Shown: positions 1-9,339, numbered from the stretch's first letter. The stretch: DNA of 64,000 nt from Blautia faecis (GCF_020554845.1 NZ_JAJCIA010000019.1:17193-81192); one strand, 5' to 3'. Translations and numbers: made by a program. Notes: a model not told the origin generated them from the letters alone.

Positions 1-412
1 AGGAAGCCAGTTTTTGGGATGACAGTGTATGGCTTAAAACAATAAGCCCCTCAATCTGATAGGAAAGAAGCTCTTCAATATACTGTTGTTCCTCTTCGGC
101 ACCGTGTTCACTGGAAAAAACAAGAAATTTGTAATGGTAGTTACTATAGCTTGAAAGAAGCTGTGTCAGCATTTCAGAGTAGTAATGCAAGTAGAGATTT
201 GGAACAATAATTCCGATAAACTCACTTTTACCATTTGCCAGAACTTTTGCAAGTTTATTTTTTTTATAGCCAAGGGTATCAAGGGCCTGTGAAATCTTTT
301 CCTGATTTTCAAGCGTAAGAGAATCGGGATGATTGAAATACCGTGATATTGTAGTTTTTGAAAAATGAGTATATTCTGCAATATCTGCAAATGTCACCTG
401 TTTTTTTGCCAT
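1..412 (-). CDS. LacI-family transcriptional repressor (N-terminal part; gene runs off the window)
   Basis: The visible 137 residues begin MAKKQVTFADIAEYTHFSKT, a LacI-type helix-turn-helix (about residues 6-26, with TTISRYFNHP), followed by the hinge (LAKVLANGKSEFIGIIVPN) and the start of the periplasmic-binding-like sensor domain. The start at 412 has a TAAGGAG ribosome site 12 nt upstream on the minus strand. It is transcribed away from the sugar importer/GH32/fructokinase genes and long palindromes lie in the shared intergenic region, so it very probably represses that operon and itself. The inducer is unknown; sucrose or a fructose derivative is inferred from the neighbours. The C-terminal part lies beyond base 1. 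Confidence 0.9.
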   Translation of the reverse strand, partial: MAKKQVTFADIAEYTHFSKTTISRYFNHPDSLTLENQEKISQALDTLGYKKNKLAKVLANGKSEFIGIIVPNLYLHYYSEMLTQLLSSYSNYHYKFLVFSSEHGAEEEQQYIEELLSYQIEGLIVLSHTLSSQKLAS

Positions 413-519
413 AAAAATTTAATCTCCTTATAAATAAATGAGAATAATATTGGGGAATCTTTTAATTACTGGGATTATATTATTTTTTTAGTATAGCAAT
501 TATTTAAAAAAAAGGCAAT

Positions 520-555
520 GCTAAAATAACCGATTACGTAACCGGTTATTTTAGC
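520..555. promoter_or_regulatory. Upstream LacI-type operator, 36-bp near-perfect palindrome
   Basis: The two 18-nt arms are reverse complements apart from one base (GATTAC versus GGTTAC). The core CGATTACGTAACCGG is of the type bound by LacI-family dimers. It lies between the divergent repressor gene and the importer promoter and could serve both. Confidence 0.75.
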
Positions 556-566
556 TTGAAAAAGTG

Positions 567-595
567 TTGACATATGAACTTGGATGTAGTAACAT
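567..595 (+). promoter_or_regulatory. Sigma-A-like promoter of the sugar importer operon
   Basis: TTGACA (567-572), 17-bp spacer, TAACAT (590-595). Operators lie on both sides, at 520-555 and 605-628, an arrangement suited to repression with looping. Confidence 0.7.
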
Positions 596-604
596 CGAGC
601 TATA

Positions 605-628
605 AAGTAACCGGTTACTTAACCGGTT
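605..628. promoter_or_regulatory. Downstream LacI-type operator
   Basis: AAGTAACCGGTTACTT (605-620) is a perfect 16-bp palindrome sharing the AACCGGTTA core of the upstream operator, followed at once by another AACCGGTT (621-628). It covers the expected transcription start, so bound repressor would block initiation. Confidence 0.75.
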
Positions 629-665
629 CCGAGAACGAAAAGGGAAAGGAATGGAGGAGAAGTGC

Positions 666-1603
666 ATGAAAAGAATGCAGAACCAAACAATGCCCGTGAA
701 AAAGCAAACGTGGAGAGATAAGGCTACATATGTGAAGAAAAACTGGCAGTTATATCTTTTTTTCTTAATGCCAGGACTTTTACTGACAATCATTTTTAAG
801 TATCTTCCTATGGGGGACTTCTGATTGCATTTGAGGATTACAACGTAATCAAGGGAGTGCTTGGAAGTCCATGGGTCGGACTTGAATATTTCAGGCGGTT
901 TTTATCTTCACCGGATTTTATGAACTACCTGTTGAATACGTTAAAACTGAGTATTTATGGACTGTTGTGGGGCTTTCCGGTTCCGATCATTCTGGCATTG
1001 CTTTTAAATCGTATCCGCAGAACCGGAGTTAAGAAGAAAGTACAGCTTTTGGTCTATATGCCGAACTTTATATCTGTAATTGTACTTTGCGGTATGGTAC
1101 GAATGCTGCTTTCTCCAGTCGGACCTCTGAATAAACTGTTAGGAATCAGTACAAACTGGATGACAATGCCATCTGCTTTCCGCACCATTTACATAGCAAG
1201 TGGAATCTGGCAGACAGCAGGCTGGGCCTCTATTATGTACACGGCTGCTTTATCCAATGCAAGCAAAGAACTGGAAGAAGCAGCTATTATGGATGGCGCA
1301 AATCTTCTGCAGCAGATCTGGTATGTGGAGCTTCCTGCAATCAAGAATATTATTGTAATTCAGTTTATTCTGCAGGCTGGAAATATTATGAGTATTGGAT
1401 TCGAGAAAGCCTATGCATTACAGACAGATATGAACCTGCCGGCATCAGAAATTTTATCAACATATGTATACCGTATTGGTCTTTTGAACGGCGATTATGG
1501 TTATTCGACGGCTGTTGGTCTGTTTAATTCAGTAGTAAATGTAATTCTGTTAGTTTTTGTAAACTGGGTGGTAAAGAAGCTGAACGACGGAGAAGGATTA
1601 TAG
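666..1603 (+). pseudogene. ABC sugar transporter permease, LplB type, frameshifted
   Basis: This should be the first inner-membrane permease of a CUT1 importer. Reading from ATG 666 (GGAGGAG site at 653-659) gives MKRMQNQTMPVKKQTWRDKA, a first membrane segment and KYLPMGDF, then a stop at 819. The family sequence here is normally KYxPMYGLxIAF. The matching continuation (LLIAFEDYNVIKG) is in another frame, reached by adding one G to the five-G run at 812-816. The downstream frame is intact to 1603 and has the EAA loop (EAAIMDGANLLQQIWYVELP). Restored length would be about 312 residues, normal for the family. It is either a true disruption, a phase-variable homopolymer or an assembly error. A protein could also start at 857, but it would lack the first membrane helix. 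Confidence 0.85.
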
Positions 1604-1615
1604 GAGGAAGCGAAG

Positions 1616-2509
1616 ATGGAGAAAATAAAGAAAAAATATTCGAAGACAGACTGTCTTATCCTTGGAATTGGATTCCTGATTCTTGGACTGTTTGTACTTT
1701 CTATTGCAATTCCAATCGTGTATGTAGTGCTTGCCTCTTTTATGGATCCTACAGTTTTGAATAATCAGGGACTGAGTTTTCATATTAAGGACTGGACTTT
1801 GGATGCATATCGCAGAGTACTGGAAAATGAGATGATCTGGCGTGGATTCCTGAATTCTTTTCTGTATTCACTTGCATTTACAGCTATTTCTGTTTTTATA
1901 ACATTGCTGGCAGCGTATCCATTGTCCAAGAAGGAATTTGTGGGAAGAAAACTTTTTAATCTTATTTTTCTGATCACAATGTTCTTTGGCGGTGGAATGA
2001 TCCCGACTTTTATTTTAATCAATCAGCTGCATATGGTAAATACAGTCTGGGCAGTTTTAATTCCTGGAGCATTTAATGTCTGGAATATGATCCTTGCAAG
2101 AACATACTACCAGTCGATCCCGGCAGAATTAAGAGAAGCCTCTGCAATTGATGGAGCCAATGAGATCCAGCATTTCTTCAAAATCATGATGCCGGTATGT
2201 AAGCCGATCATTGCAGTACTTGCACTGTGGTCATTTGTAGGAATGTGGAACAGCTATTTTGATGCAATGATTTATCTGAATGATGCAAATCTTCAGCCTC
2301 TGCAGTTAGTACTTCGTTCCATTCTGGTACAGAATACTCCGCAGCCAGGTATGATTGCAGATATTCAGAGTACTGCTGAAATGGCAAAGGTAGCGGAACA
2401 GCTGAAATATGCAACCATTGTGGTATCAAGCTTACCGCTTTTAGTAATGTACCCATTCTTCCAGAAGTATTTTGATCAGGGAATTATGGTCGGATCAGTA
2501 AAAGGCTGA
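1616..2509 (+). CDS. ABC sugar transporter permease, LplC/YtcP type
   Basis: Second permease of the CUT1 importer, 297 residues, about six membrane helices starting near residue 17. The EAA loop that docks on the ATPase is clear near residue 190 (ELREASAIDGANEIQHFFKI). A GGAGG site overlaps the stop of the preceding gene, so the two permeases are translationally linked. It ends in the family-typical YPFFQKYFDQGIMVGSVKG. No ATPase gene is present in the operon; such importers usually borrow a shared MsmX-type ATPase encoded elsewhere, which is inferred here. Confidence 0.93.
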   Translation: MEKIKKKYSKTDCLILGIGFLILGLFVLSIAIPIVYVVLASFMDPTVLNNQGLSFHIKDWTLDAYRRVLENEMIWRGFLNSFLYSLAFTAISVFITLLAAYPLSKKEFVGRKLFNLIFLITMFFGGGMIPTFILINQLHMVNTVWAVLIPGAFNVWNMILARTYYQSIPAELREASAIDGANEIQHFFKIMMPVCKPIIAVLALWSFVGMWNSYFDAMIYLNDANLQPLQLVLRSILVQNTPQPGMIADIQSTAEMAKVAEQLKYATIVVSSLPLLVMYPFFQKYFDQGIMVGSVKG

Positions 2510-2530
2510 TAAGAAAGGAACGATACAGAT

Positions 2531-4210
2531 ATGAAGAAAAACAGAGTAAAAGGTTTACTTGCACTTGGACTTTCTTTGACGATGATGATAAGTACGGCAG
2601 GGTGTGGAAAAGAGCAGCAGCTTAATGCGGAGATCAACCCGGACACACCAGTATCTGAGGTACAGTTTCCATTAAAGGAAACAGAGGAGCTTTCTTTTAT
2701 TACAAGTGCACCGGCTACTTCCACACAGGATCCCAATGAAAGAGTGATTTTCCAGCGACTGGAAGAACAGACAAATGTTCATATTGACTGGACCTGTTTT
2801 GTATCCGATCAGTTTTCAGATAAAAAGAATCTGGCTCTGGCTCAGTTTGGAAATCTGCCGGATGGATTGTTTAATGCAGGAATGAGTGATTATGATCTGC
2901 TGCGATATGCGAAGCAGGGAATTATCATTCCACTGGAAAATCTGATTGACAAATATATGCCGAATCTTCAGGCTGTGTTTGAAAAATACCCAGAGTACAG
3001 GACTATGTGCACAGCACCGGATGGACATATCTATTCTTTCCCGTGGATTGAACAGCTTGGTGCAGGAAAAGAAGCAATTCAGGCGATTGGAGATATTCCA
3101 TATATTAATAAAAAATGGCTTGACTACCTTGGACTTGAGATTCCTACAACAACAGACGAACTGGAACAGGTACTGATTCAGTTCCGCGATCATGCAGAAG
3201 AACTGGAGAAAGAATTTTCCATTGAAGGTGATGTAATTCCAATGTCCTTTATTATCAATAACGGAGATCAGGATCCGGCGATTTTAATAAATGGATTTGG
3301 AGAGGGTTACGGAGACACAGGAGATCATTTCGCGGTAACAGATGAAGGAAAAGTAATTTATACAACTGTTCAGGAAGGCTACAAGGAAGGAATTGAATGG
3401 CTTCATAAACTGGTGACAGAAGATCTTGTAGATCCGGAAGCCTTTACACAGGAGTGGTCTACTTATGTTGCAAAAGGAAAGAATCACCGTTACGGACTCT
3501 GCTTCACATGGGATATTGCGAATATAGATAACAATACAGATTATGTGATGCTTCCGGCACTGACCGGGCCGGATGGCATGAGAAATATTACCAGACAGAA
3601 CAACAGTGAAACCAGTGGATTTGACCGTGGAAGATGTGTTCTTACATCCAGCTGTCGTAATACAGCACTTGCTGCTGCATGGATTGATCAGATGTATGCA
3701 CCCCTCCAGTCTCCGCAGAATAACTGGGGTACTTATGGCGAAGAGGATTCCTTTAACATTTTTGAACTGTCTACAAACAAAGACGGCGGCGAAATGTTAA
3801 AACATATGGATCTGGGAGAGCAGTCTCCAGTGGAAGTGCGTGAGGCGCAATCTGTAAATGGCCCTCTGGCCGTGCTGAATGAATATTATGATGTATATGT
3901 GACACAGCCGGAAGATGCAAAATGGCGTCTGGATAATATGCATGAGACCTATGTACAGGATATGAATAGCAAATATGTTTATCCAAATGTATTTATGAGT
4001 ATTGATGATACAAACAAAGTATCACAGTATGATACCGATATTAAAAAATATGCAGAACAGAAGAAAGCTGACTGGATCCTGAATGGAGGAATAGAGGAAG
4101 AATGGGATTCCTACCTGGAAAAAATGGAGAAATACGGACTTTCAGATTATCTTTCAATCAAACAGAAATATTTTGATCAGTATCAGGAATCCTTAAGCGC
4201 GGAAAAGTAA
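2531..4210 (+). CDS. Extracellular solute-binding lipoprotein of the sugar importer (LplA-like)
   Basis: A 559-residue lipoprotein: hydrophobic signal (residues 7-22) and lipobox STAGC with the lipidated cysteine at residue 25. The body is a family-1 type solute-binding fold of the long LplA class used with LplB/LplC permeases. It would hold the oligosaccharide outside the membrane and deliver it to the two permeases encoded just upstream. The start has an AAAGGAA site and lies 21 nt after the second permease gene. The substrate is inferred from the following GH32 and fructokinase genes (sucrose, kestose or short fructans); the sequence does not fix it. Confidence 0.9.
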   Translation: MKKNRVKGLLALGLSLTMMISTAGCGKEQQLNAEINPDTPVSEVQFPLKETEELSFITSAPATSTQDPNERVIFQRLEEQTNVHIDWTCFVSDQFSDKKNLALAQFGNLPDGLFNAGMSDYDLLRYAKQGIIIPLENLIDKYMPNLQAVFEKYPEYRTMCTAPDGHIYSFPWIEQLGAGKEAIQAIGDIPYINKKWLDYLGLEIPTTTDELEQVLIQFRDHAEELEKEFSIEGDVIPMSFIINNGDQDPAILINGFGEGYGDTGDHFAVTDEGKVIYTTVQEGYKEGIEWLHKLVTEDLVDPEAFTQEWSTYVAKGKNHRYGLCFTWDIANIDNNTDYVMLPALTGPDGMRNITRQNNSETSGFDRGRCVLTSSCRNTALAAAWIDQMYAPLQSPQNNWGTYGEEDSFNIFELSTNKDGGEMLKHMDLGEQSPVEVREAQSVNGPLAVLNEYYDVYVTQPEDAKWRLDNMHETYVQDMNSKYVYPNVFMSIDDTNKVSQYDTDIKKYAEQKKADWILNGGIEEEWDSYLEKMEKYGLSDYLSIKQKYFDQYQESLSAEK

Positions 4211-4255
4211 CAAAAGATGTAAGAACTGAACAACGACTTTGACAGGAGATTTTTC

Positions 4256-5740
4256 ATGAGCGAAATGTTAGAAAAGGCAAGAAAATATGAATTTACACAG
4301 GGACAGCAGATTAAAGCGGAAGACAGACCGGCTTTTCATATAACTCCTTATGTTGGATGGATGAATGATCCCAATGGATTTTCCTGCTATAAGGGAGAAT
4401 ACCATTTGTTTTATCAGTACAATCCATATAACACACATTGGGACAGCATGCACTGGGGGCATGTGGTAAGTAAGGATCTGCTGCATTGGGACTATCTCCC
4501 GGCAGCATTGGCACCAGACCAGGATTACGATAAAGTGGGCTGCTTTTCCGGAAGTGCCATAGAGCTGGAGGACGGCAGACAGCTGCTTATGTATACAGCT
4601 GTGGACCGGGAAATACTGGAGGACGGAACCGCAAGGGATGTTCAGACACAGGCGGTGGCTGTGGGAGATGGAAAAGATTACGTGAAGTATGACAAAAATC
4701 CGGTCCTGACCTTTAAAAATCTGCCGGAAGGTGCAAGCAGAGTAGATTTCCGTGACCCAAAAATCTGGAAAGAAAAAGATGGAAACTTTTATTGTGTCAT
4801 AGGCAGCCGTCCGGCAGATGGAAGTGGACAGATTCTTCTTTACAGAAGTAAAAATGGTTTTGAATGGGAATTTGTAAGTACTTTGGCAGAGAATAAAAAC
4901 CGCTATGGAAAGATGTGGGAATGTCCGGATTTCTTTGAACTGGACGGCAAATATGTGCTTCTGACAAGCCCACAGGACATGATTCCGGAAGGAATGGAAT
5001 ATCATAATGGAAATGGAACATTATGTATCATAGGAGATCTGGATTCTGAGACACATACTTTGAAGGAACAGTCTTATCAGAGTGTGGATTATGGAATTGA
5101 CTGTTATGCAATGCAGACATTGCTTGCTCCAGATGGAAGAAGAATTATGATTGCCTGGATGCAGAACTGGGATACTCTTGCTTATCGCAGAAATGAATCT
5201 AAATGGTTTGCACAAATGAGCCTTCCGAGAGAAGTGTCTGTGAAAAACGGAAGATTGTATCAGGTTCCGGTCAGAGAACTGGATTCCATGCGTGCAAATA
5301 AAGTCGAGTACAGGGATGTTGTGATTAAAGACACCAGAATTACACTTGACCAGATTGAAGGACGTACCGTAGATCTGGAGCTTGTAATACAACCGGTAGA
5401 TAAAGATAAGCTTTATAAAAAATTCGAACTCTGTTTTGCAGAGAATGAAAAATATCATTCCACTTTACGATTCCGTCCAGATGAATCAGTTTTGAAAATC
5501 GACAGAAGCTTCTCCGGAAGCGAACGTGCAGTGGTTCATCAGAGAGAATGTCTGGTAAATGGTGACTGTAATGAATTGAAATTACGAGTAATTCTGGACA
5601 GATTCAGCGCGGAAATATTTATCAATGACGGAGAACAGGTTATGTCTGCTGTGATTCTTACAGAACAGAATGCAAAGGGAATTTCTTTCTTTGTTGACGG
5701 TGCGGCTAAGATCGATGTAGTGAAATATGATTTGGTATGA
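4256..5740 (+). CDS. GH32 beta-fructosidase / sucrose-6-phosphate hydrolase type
   Basis: A 494-residue cytoplasmic enzyme (no signal peptide) that hydrolyses beta-fructosides. The three GH32 motifs are present: WMNDPNG with nucleophile Asp38, FRDP with transition-state Asp167, and ECPD with acid/base Glu222. The five-bladed propeller is followed by the usual C-terminal beta-sandwich (about residues 350-494). Partnered with an ABC importer rather than a PTS, the likely substrate is unphosphorylated sucrose or short fructo-oligosaccharides, despite family naming as sucrose-6-phosphate hydrolase. It belongs to the operon behind the LacI operators; released fructose would feed the next gene. Confidence 0.94.
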   Translation: MSEMLEKARKYEFTQGQQIKAEDRPAFHITPYVGWMNDPNGFSCYKGEYHLFYQYNPYNTHWDSMHWGHVVSKDLLHWDYLPAALAPDQDYDKVGCFSGSAIELEDGRQLLMYTAVDREILEDGTARDVQTQAVAVGDGKDYVKYDKNPVLTFKNLPEGASRVDFRDPKIWKEKDGNFYCVIGSRPADGSGQILLYRSKNGFEWEFVSTLAENKNRYGKMWECPDFFELDGKYVLLTSPQDMIPEGMEYHNGNGTLCIIGDLDSETHTLKEQSYQSVDYGIDCYAMQTLLAPDGRRIMIAWMQNWDTLAYRRNESKWFAQMSLPREVSVKNGRLYQVPVRELDSMRANKVEYRDVVIKDTRITLDQIEGRTVDLELVIQPVDKDKLYKKFELCFAENEKYHSTLRFRPDESVLKIDRSFSGSERAVVHQRECLVNGDCNELKLRVILDRFSAEIFINDGEQVMSAVILTEQNAKGISFFVDGAAKIDVVKYDLV

Positions 5741-5799
5741 AAGTTCCAGAAGCTTGTCATGAATGAGTAAGGTAAAAATACAAGAATTGGGAGCAACGT

Positions 5800-6753
5800 A
5801 TGAAGAAATATGATGTAACGGCACTGGGAGAATTATTGATTGATTTTACTGAAAACGGAAAAAGCAATCAGGGAAATCCACTGTTTGAAGCAAATCCCGG
5901 AGGAGCACCTTGTAATGTGCTTGCAATGTTAGCAAAGTTAGGGCATAACACGGCATTTATCGGAAAGGTAGGAAATGATTTCTTCGGAGAACAGTTGAGG
6001 GCTGCAATAAAAGAAGTTGGAATTGATGACACTGGATTATGTACAGACGAAAAGATACATACAACCCTTGCTATGGTACATACATATCCCGATGGAGACA
6101 GGGATTTCTCTTTTTACCGTAATCCGGGTGCAGACATGATGCTGAATAAAGCTGAAATTTGTGAAGATATTCTCAAAAATACGAAAATTTTTCATTTTGG
6201 TACATTGTCTATGACACATGAAGGGGTGCGGGAGGCAACGAAAGAAGCAATTCATATTGCAGAAGAAGCTGGCGCTATTATTTCATTTGATCCCAACTTA
6301 CGTCCACCGCTCTGGGAGTCTATGGAAGAGGCGAGAAAGCAGGTATTATATGGTCTTGGTCATTGTCAGATACTGAAAATTTCAGATAATGAAATTCAGT
6401 GGCTGACAGGAGAAGAAGATTATAGTGATGGCGTAAACTGGATTAGAGAACGTTATCAGATTCCGCTGATTCTTGTGTCTATGGGAAGAGAAGGAAGTCG
6501 TGCTTATTATAATGAAATGATGGTGGAAGTAAAGCCGTTTTTACAGGATAATACCATCGAGACAACCGGAGCAGGAGATACATTCTGCGGCTGTGTATTG
6601 CACTATGTCTGTGAACATGGAATTAATGGACTAAAAGAGGAAAATCTGGCTGAAATGTTAACGTTTGCCAATGCAGCTGCCTCAATTATCACAACAAGAA
6701 AAGGCGCACTGAGAGTAATGCCGGAAGAAAAAGAAATAAAGCTATTAATATAA
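5800..6753 (+). CDS. scrK: Fructokinase, PfkB family
   Basis: A 317-residue ribokinase-fold sugar kinase. It has the N-terminal PfkB signature (NPGGAPCNVLAMLAKLG near residue 30) and the C-terminal catalytic signature TTGAGDTFCG (about residues 253-262) whose Asp is the general base and whose GAGD forms the anion hole. It lies 59 nt after the GH32 gene and before a strong terminator, so it ends the operon. Role: ATP-dependent phosphorylation of fructose released by GH32. PfkB specificity can be hard to predict; fructose is preferred because of the locus. Confidence 0.88.
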   Translation: MKKYDVTALGELLIDFTENGKSNQGNPLFEANPGGAPCNVLAMLAKLGHNTAFIGKVGNDFFGEQLRAAIKEVGIDDTGLCTDEKIHTTLAMVHTYPDGDRDFSFYRNPGADMMLNKAEICEDILKNTKIFHFGTLSMTHEGVREATKEAIHIAEEAGAIISFDPNLRPPLWESMEEARKQVLYGLGHCQILKISDNEIQWLTGEEDYSDGVNWIRERYQIPLILVSMGREGSRAYYNEMMVEVKPFLQDNTIETTGAGDTFCGCVLHYVCEHGINGLKEENLAEMLTFANAAASIITTRKGALRVMPEEKEIKLLI

Positions 6754-6780
6754 AATATTCAAAAGAATAGGAATACAACA

Positions 6781-6808
6781 AAGGGACTTCTTCGGAGGTC
6801 CCTTTTAA
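6781..6808 (+). terminator. Terminator of the sucrose/fructan operon
   Basis: Ten-bp stem AAGGGACTTC / GAGGTCCCTT closed by a TTCG tetraloop, followed by TTTT. Confidence 0.85.
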
Positions 6809-6836
6809 AATGGGAAAATGTTAATAAAACTTTTTC

Positions 6837-6864
6837 TTGCTAAATTGTAAAAGTTTGCTAGAAT
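6837..6864 (+). promoter_or_regulatory. Probable promoter of the RelA/SpoT-like gene
   Basis: TTGCTA, 16-bp spacer, TAGAAT, about 50 nt before the start codon. Confidence 0.45.
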
Positions 6865-6914
6865 AGTTGTAACAAACACAGTCAGAAAGAACGTTCACAA
6901 ACGAGGTGACCGCT

Positions 6915-7904
6915 ATGATTACACTGAATGATTATTTATATTCCGGAGATACGGTTTTAAAAATTTTACAGAAATATACAGAGGATCTGCGTAAGGAAGC
7001 GAAGAAGAACCATAACGAAGTCGATTTGGTGCACAGCAACTTTCTGCTCCAGATCACGGAACTTCTGGAGCATAATGATTTCCTTACGGCCCAGTCCCAG
7101 AAGATCCGGGAATTTTACAAATATATGGCCCATGAATATCCATTTCTTGCTTTTACATTTAAAGGCAGGATTAAGTCATTGATCCGGGCAGAAGAGAAAT
7201 TTAATGGATATGTAGTGGAATATATTTACGATTATTACCGGGAAAATGGTACCTATCCGTCGGTTGCAGAGCTGAAAAATAAGCTGAGCTGCTTTCGTGA
7301 TTTTATTGCTTACCGGATTGTGGTCTGTATGCCAAGATGTCACTTGAAGCCAGGGGAAGAACAGGAGCAGGCGTCTATCCGCTATCTTTATGAGATCGCA
7401 AATGTGCTGCCAGGATTTCTGGAAGAGAGAGGCTTTACAGCAGAATCGGCTCAGGGAGTGAAATTGAGTACTTCTGATCAACTAAATGATGATGTAAAGC
7501 CTTATTACAGAGATTATATTTGTGGTACCAGTGAATATGGGTATCAGTCTTTACATATTACATTTTATGATAACAGCTCCAGATCCTACATGGAGGTACA
7601 GCTCCGCACCCAGAAAATGGATGATACTGCGGAAATCGGACCGGCCAATCATCTGGGCTATGAGAAACGCCAGCAGGACGAGCGAGCCAGAAGAGATGTG
7701 ATCCCGGAAGGGGAATGTGTTTACTTTGATGAGGCTTATGAGCGGGGGATGAAGCTACTTTCCCTGGAATTAGCAGATCTTGACGTGAATATGTTTTCTG
7801 CGGTAAATAACAGTCTGATCAACGATGGCTGTGGATTGTTCCGAGGCAGATTGATTCTGCCTTATGAGCATTTGTCCAGATTTCAGAATGATGTGATTGA
7901 TTGA
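6915..7904 (+). CDS. RelA/SpoT-domain protein, probable small (p)ppGpp synthetase
   Basis: 329 residues from ATG 6915; a GTG at 6906 lies inside the GAGGTG ribosome site and is less likely. The synthetase core is visible: KGRIKSLIRAEEKF near residue 80 (ATP-binding basic stretch), FIAYRIVV matching the DIxGIRIV strand, YYRDYICGTSEYGYQSLHI (G-loop tyrosine and SLH) and the metal/acid motif MEVQLRTQKMDDTAEIG with the distal His (NHLGYEK). No HD hydrolase domain and no TGS/ACT domains are seen, so it is a stand-alone synthetase type. FIAYR replaces the usual DIAGIR, so the Asp is missing and activity is uncertain. It could instead be a degenerate member with another nucleotide-transfer role. Confidence 0.8.
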   Translation: MITLNDYLYSGDTVLKILQKYTEDLRKEAKKNHNEVDLVHSNFLLQITELLEHNDFLTAQSQKIREFYKYMAHEYPFLAFTFKGRIKSLIRAEEKFNGYVVEYIYDYYRENGTYPSVAELKNKLSCFRDFIAYRIVVCMPRCHLKPGEEQEQASIRYLYEIANVLPGFLEERGFTAESAQGVKLSTSDQLNDDVKPYYRDYICGTSEYGYQSLHITFYDNSSRSYMEVQLRTQKMDDTAEIGPANHLGYEKRQQDERARRDVIPEGECVYFDEAYERGMKLLSLELADLDVNMFSAVNNSLINDGCGLFRGRLILPYEHLSRFQNDVID

Positions 7905-7929
7905 GAAAAAAGTAAGTGGAGCAATAAAG

Positions 7930-8940
7930 ATGTTAAAGAAAAAGATGTTAATTGCTTTAGGGGTGGCAGCAGTATTGAGTGTGAGCTGTGTAAGTGTGAC
8001 TGTCTGGGCTGAGGAAAACGCAGAAGAGCAGACAGAGGAAGCAGAGGACAGTTCTAATTCTGAAGGCGAGGAAGATGCTGATTTAGAAGAGTCTGACAAT
8101 CCGGAGATTGAAGAGGGATACACTACAGAACTAGAAGGCTGCACAAAGGTGGTTTCCTGGTGCAAAAATGAAGACAATAATATTTACGGACAGTTCTATT
8201 ATCCGGAAGATTTTGACGAAACAAAGACTTATCCAGTAATCATTATGAGCCACGGAATCGGTTCTACTTCCCAGATGGTAGAGCGTGCAAAATGGCCGGA
8301 AAAGGCGGCTCAGGATGGATATGTGGTTTATACATTTGACTTCTGCGGCGGTTCCCTTAACGGAAACAGTGACGTAGATTTCATGGATATGACAGTGATG
8401 ACTGAGAAAGAAGATTTAAGTGCTGTTATGGACTTTGTGAAAACAAAGGATTATGTGGATCAGGATCATCTTTTCCTTCTGGGACAGAGCCAGGGAGGAC
8501 TTGTAAGTGCTCTGACTGCTGCAGACAGAAAAGATGATGTGGCTGCTATGATCCTGATTTATCCGGCGTTTTGTATTGCGGATAATGCCCGGGAAATGTA
8601 TGATTCCGCATATGATATTCCGGAAGACAGAGCTGAGATGCCGGTAGGAACTGTGGGTTCTGAGTATGTGAAAACAGTTTATGATCTGGATGTTTATGGC
8701 ACTATCAGCGCATATGACGGAGACGTGATGATCATTCACGGAATCAATGACAGCCTGGTGCCATACAGCTATTCTGAAAAGGCAATTGAGGAAGCGTATA
8801 CAGGGGAAGGTTCTGTTCTGATTCCCATTTATGGAAAAAAATCTACCCATGGTTTCGAGATGAACTTTGAAGAGGGAAGAGACTATGCGGAGACAGTTGG
8901 ATTGGAATTTTTGGATGTGCATTTGAAAGAGGAAGAATAA
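7930..8940 (+). CDS. Exported alpha/beta hydrolase, cinnamoyl/feruloyl-esterase-like
   Basis: 336 residues from ATG 7930 (GTGGAG site 9 nt upstream; the TTG at 7897 would lie inside the preceding gene and lacks a ribosome site). A signal peptide ends at about residue 26 (VTVWAEE), then an acidic low-complexity stretch (residues 27-55) probably spans the wall. The catalytic triad is visible: Ser187 in GQSQGG, Asp274 in IHGINDSLVP and His307 in KSTHGF. The GxSQGG elbow and the FDFCGGS segment resemble esterases that cut hydroxycinnamate esters of plant fibre; substrate is inferred only. Peptidase S9-like activity is an alternative. Confidence 0.8.
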   Translation: MLKKKMLIALGVAAVLSVSCVSVTVWAEENAEEQTEEAEDSSNSEGEEDADLEESDNPEIEEGYTTELEGCTKVVSWCKNEDNNIYGQFYYPEDFDETKTYPVIIMSHGIGSTSQMVERAKWPEKAAQDGYVVYTFDFCGGSLNGNSDVDFMDMTVMTEKEDLSAVMDFVKTKDYVDQDHLFLLGQSQGGLVSALTAADRKDDVAAMILIYPAFCIADNAREMYDSAYDIPEDRAEMPVGTVGSEYVKTVYDLDVYGTISAYDGDVMIIHGINDSLVPYSYSEKAIEEAYTGEGSVLIPIYGKKSTHGFEMNFEEGRDYAETVGLEFLDVHLKEEE

Positions 8941-9002
8941 AGGTTTAGGAAACCAAAAAGTGAAAAAAACATGTAGGGCGTATTTATAGATCGTTATGAA
9001 TT

Positions 9003-9091
9003 AAAGGCATTGCAAGGATATTATACCGCGTACTAAAAGTTAGATTTTAATGTCTGACTTTTGGGCGGCATGTTCTACAATGCCTTTTTTT
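9003..9091 (+). repeat. Structured ~90-nt repeat, copy 1 (upstream of the Rpn gene)
   Basis: Outer stem AAAGGCATTG (9003-9012) / CAATGCCTTT (9078-9087), inner hairpin AAAAGTTAGA (9035-9044) / TCTGACTTTT (9053-9062). It starts with the same AAAGGCATTGCAAGGA as the copy at 10504 and has nearly the same length (89 versus 91 nt). The T tract after the right arm means it could also end transcription of the hydrolase gene. Confidence 0.75.
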
Positions 9092-9120
9092 ATTTAAGTA
9101 TATATTTTATAAAAATAATA

Positions 9121-9149
9121 TTGTATAAAATAAATACAAATGGTATAAT
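9121..9149 (+). promoter_or_regulatory. Promoter of the Rpn-family gene
   Basis: TTGTAT, 17-bp spacer, TATAAT. A leader of about 185 nt follows before the start at 9340; it holds a small hairpin (GTTCA/TGAAC near 9256-9270) but nothing I recognise. Confidence 0.6.
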
Positions 9150-9339
9150 ATTAACGAGGAATGATTCTTAAAAAAATATAAACTCCTTGCAGTACATTAT
9201 ATTTTATGTTACGCTGAATTCACATCTCAGGAACTCTATGTACTATTCGTAGGCGGTTCAGCTCATGAACAGCAGTCTATTCATTGCCATTCGGTGAAGT
9301 ATTCCTGTGAAATAAGCGTAATAAAGAAGGTGGTGAAAC

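Noticed and set aside
857..1603. Permease annotated as a complete gene from ATG 857
   Set aside because: It would lack the first membrane helix; upstream sequence in another frame supplies exactly the missing family sequence, so the gene is frameshifted.
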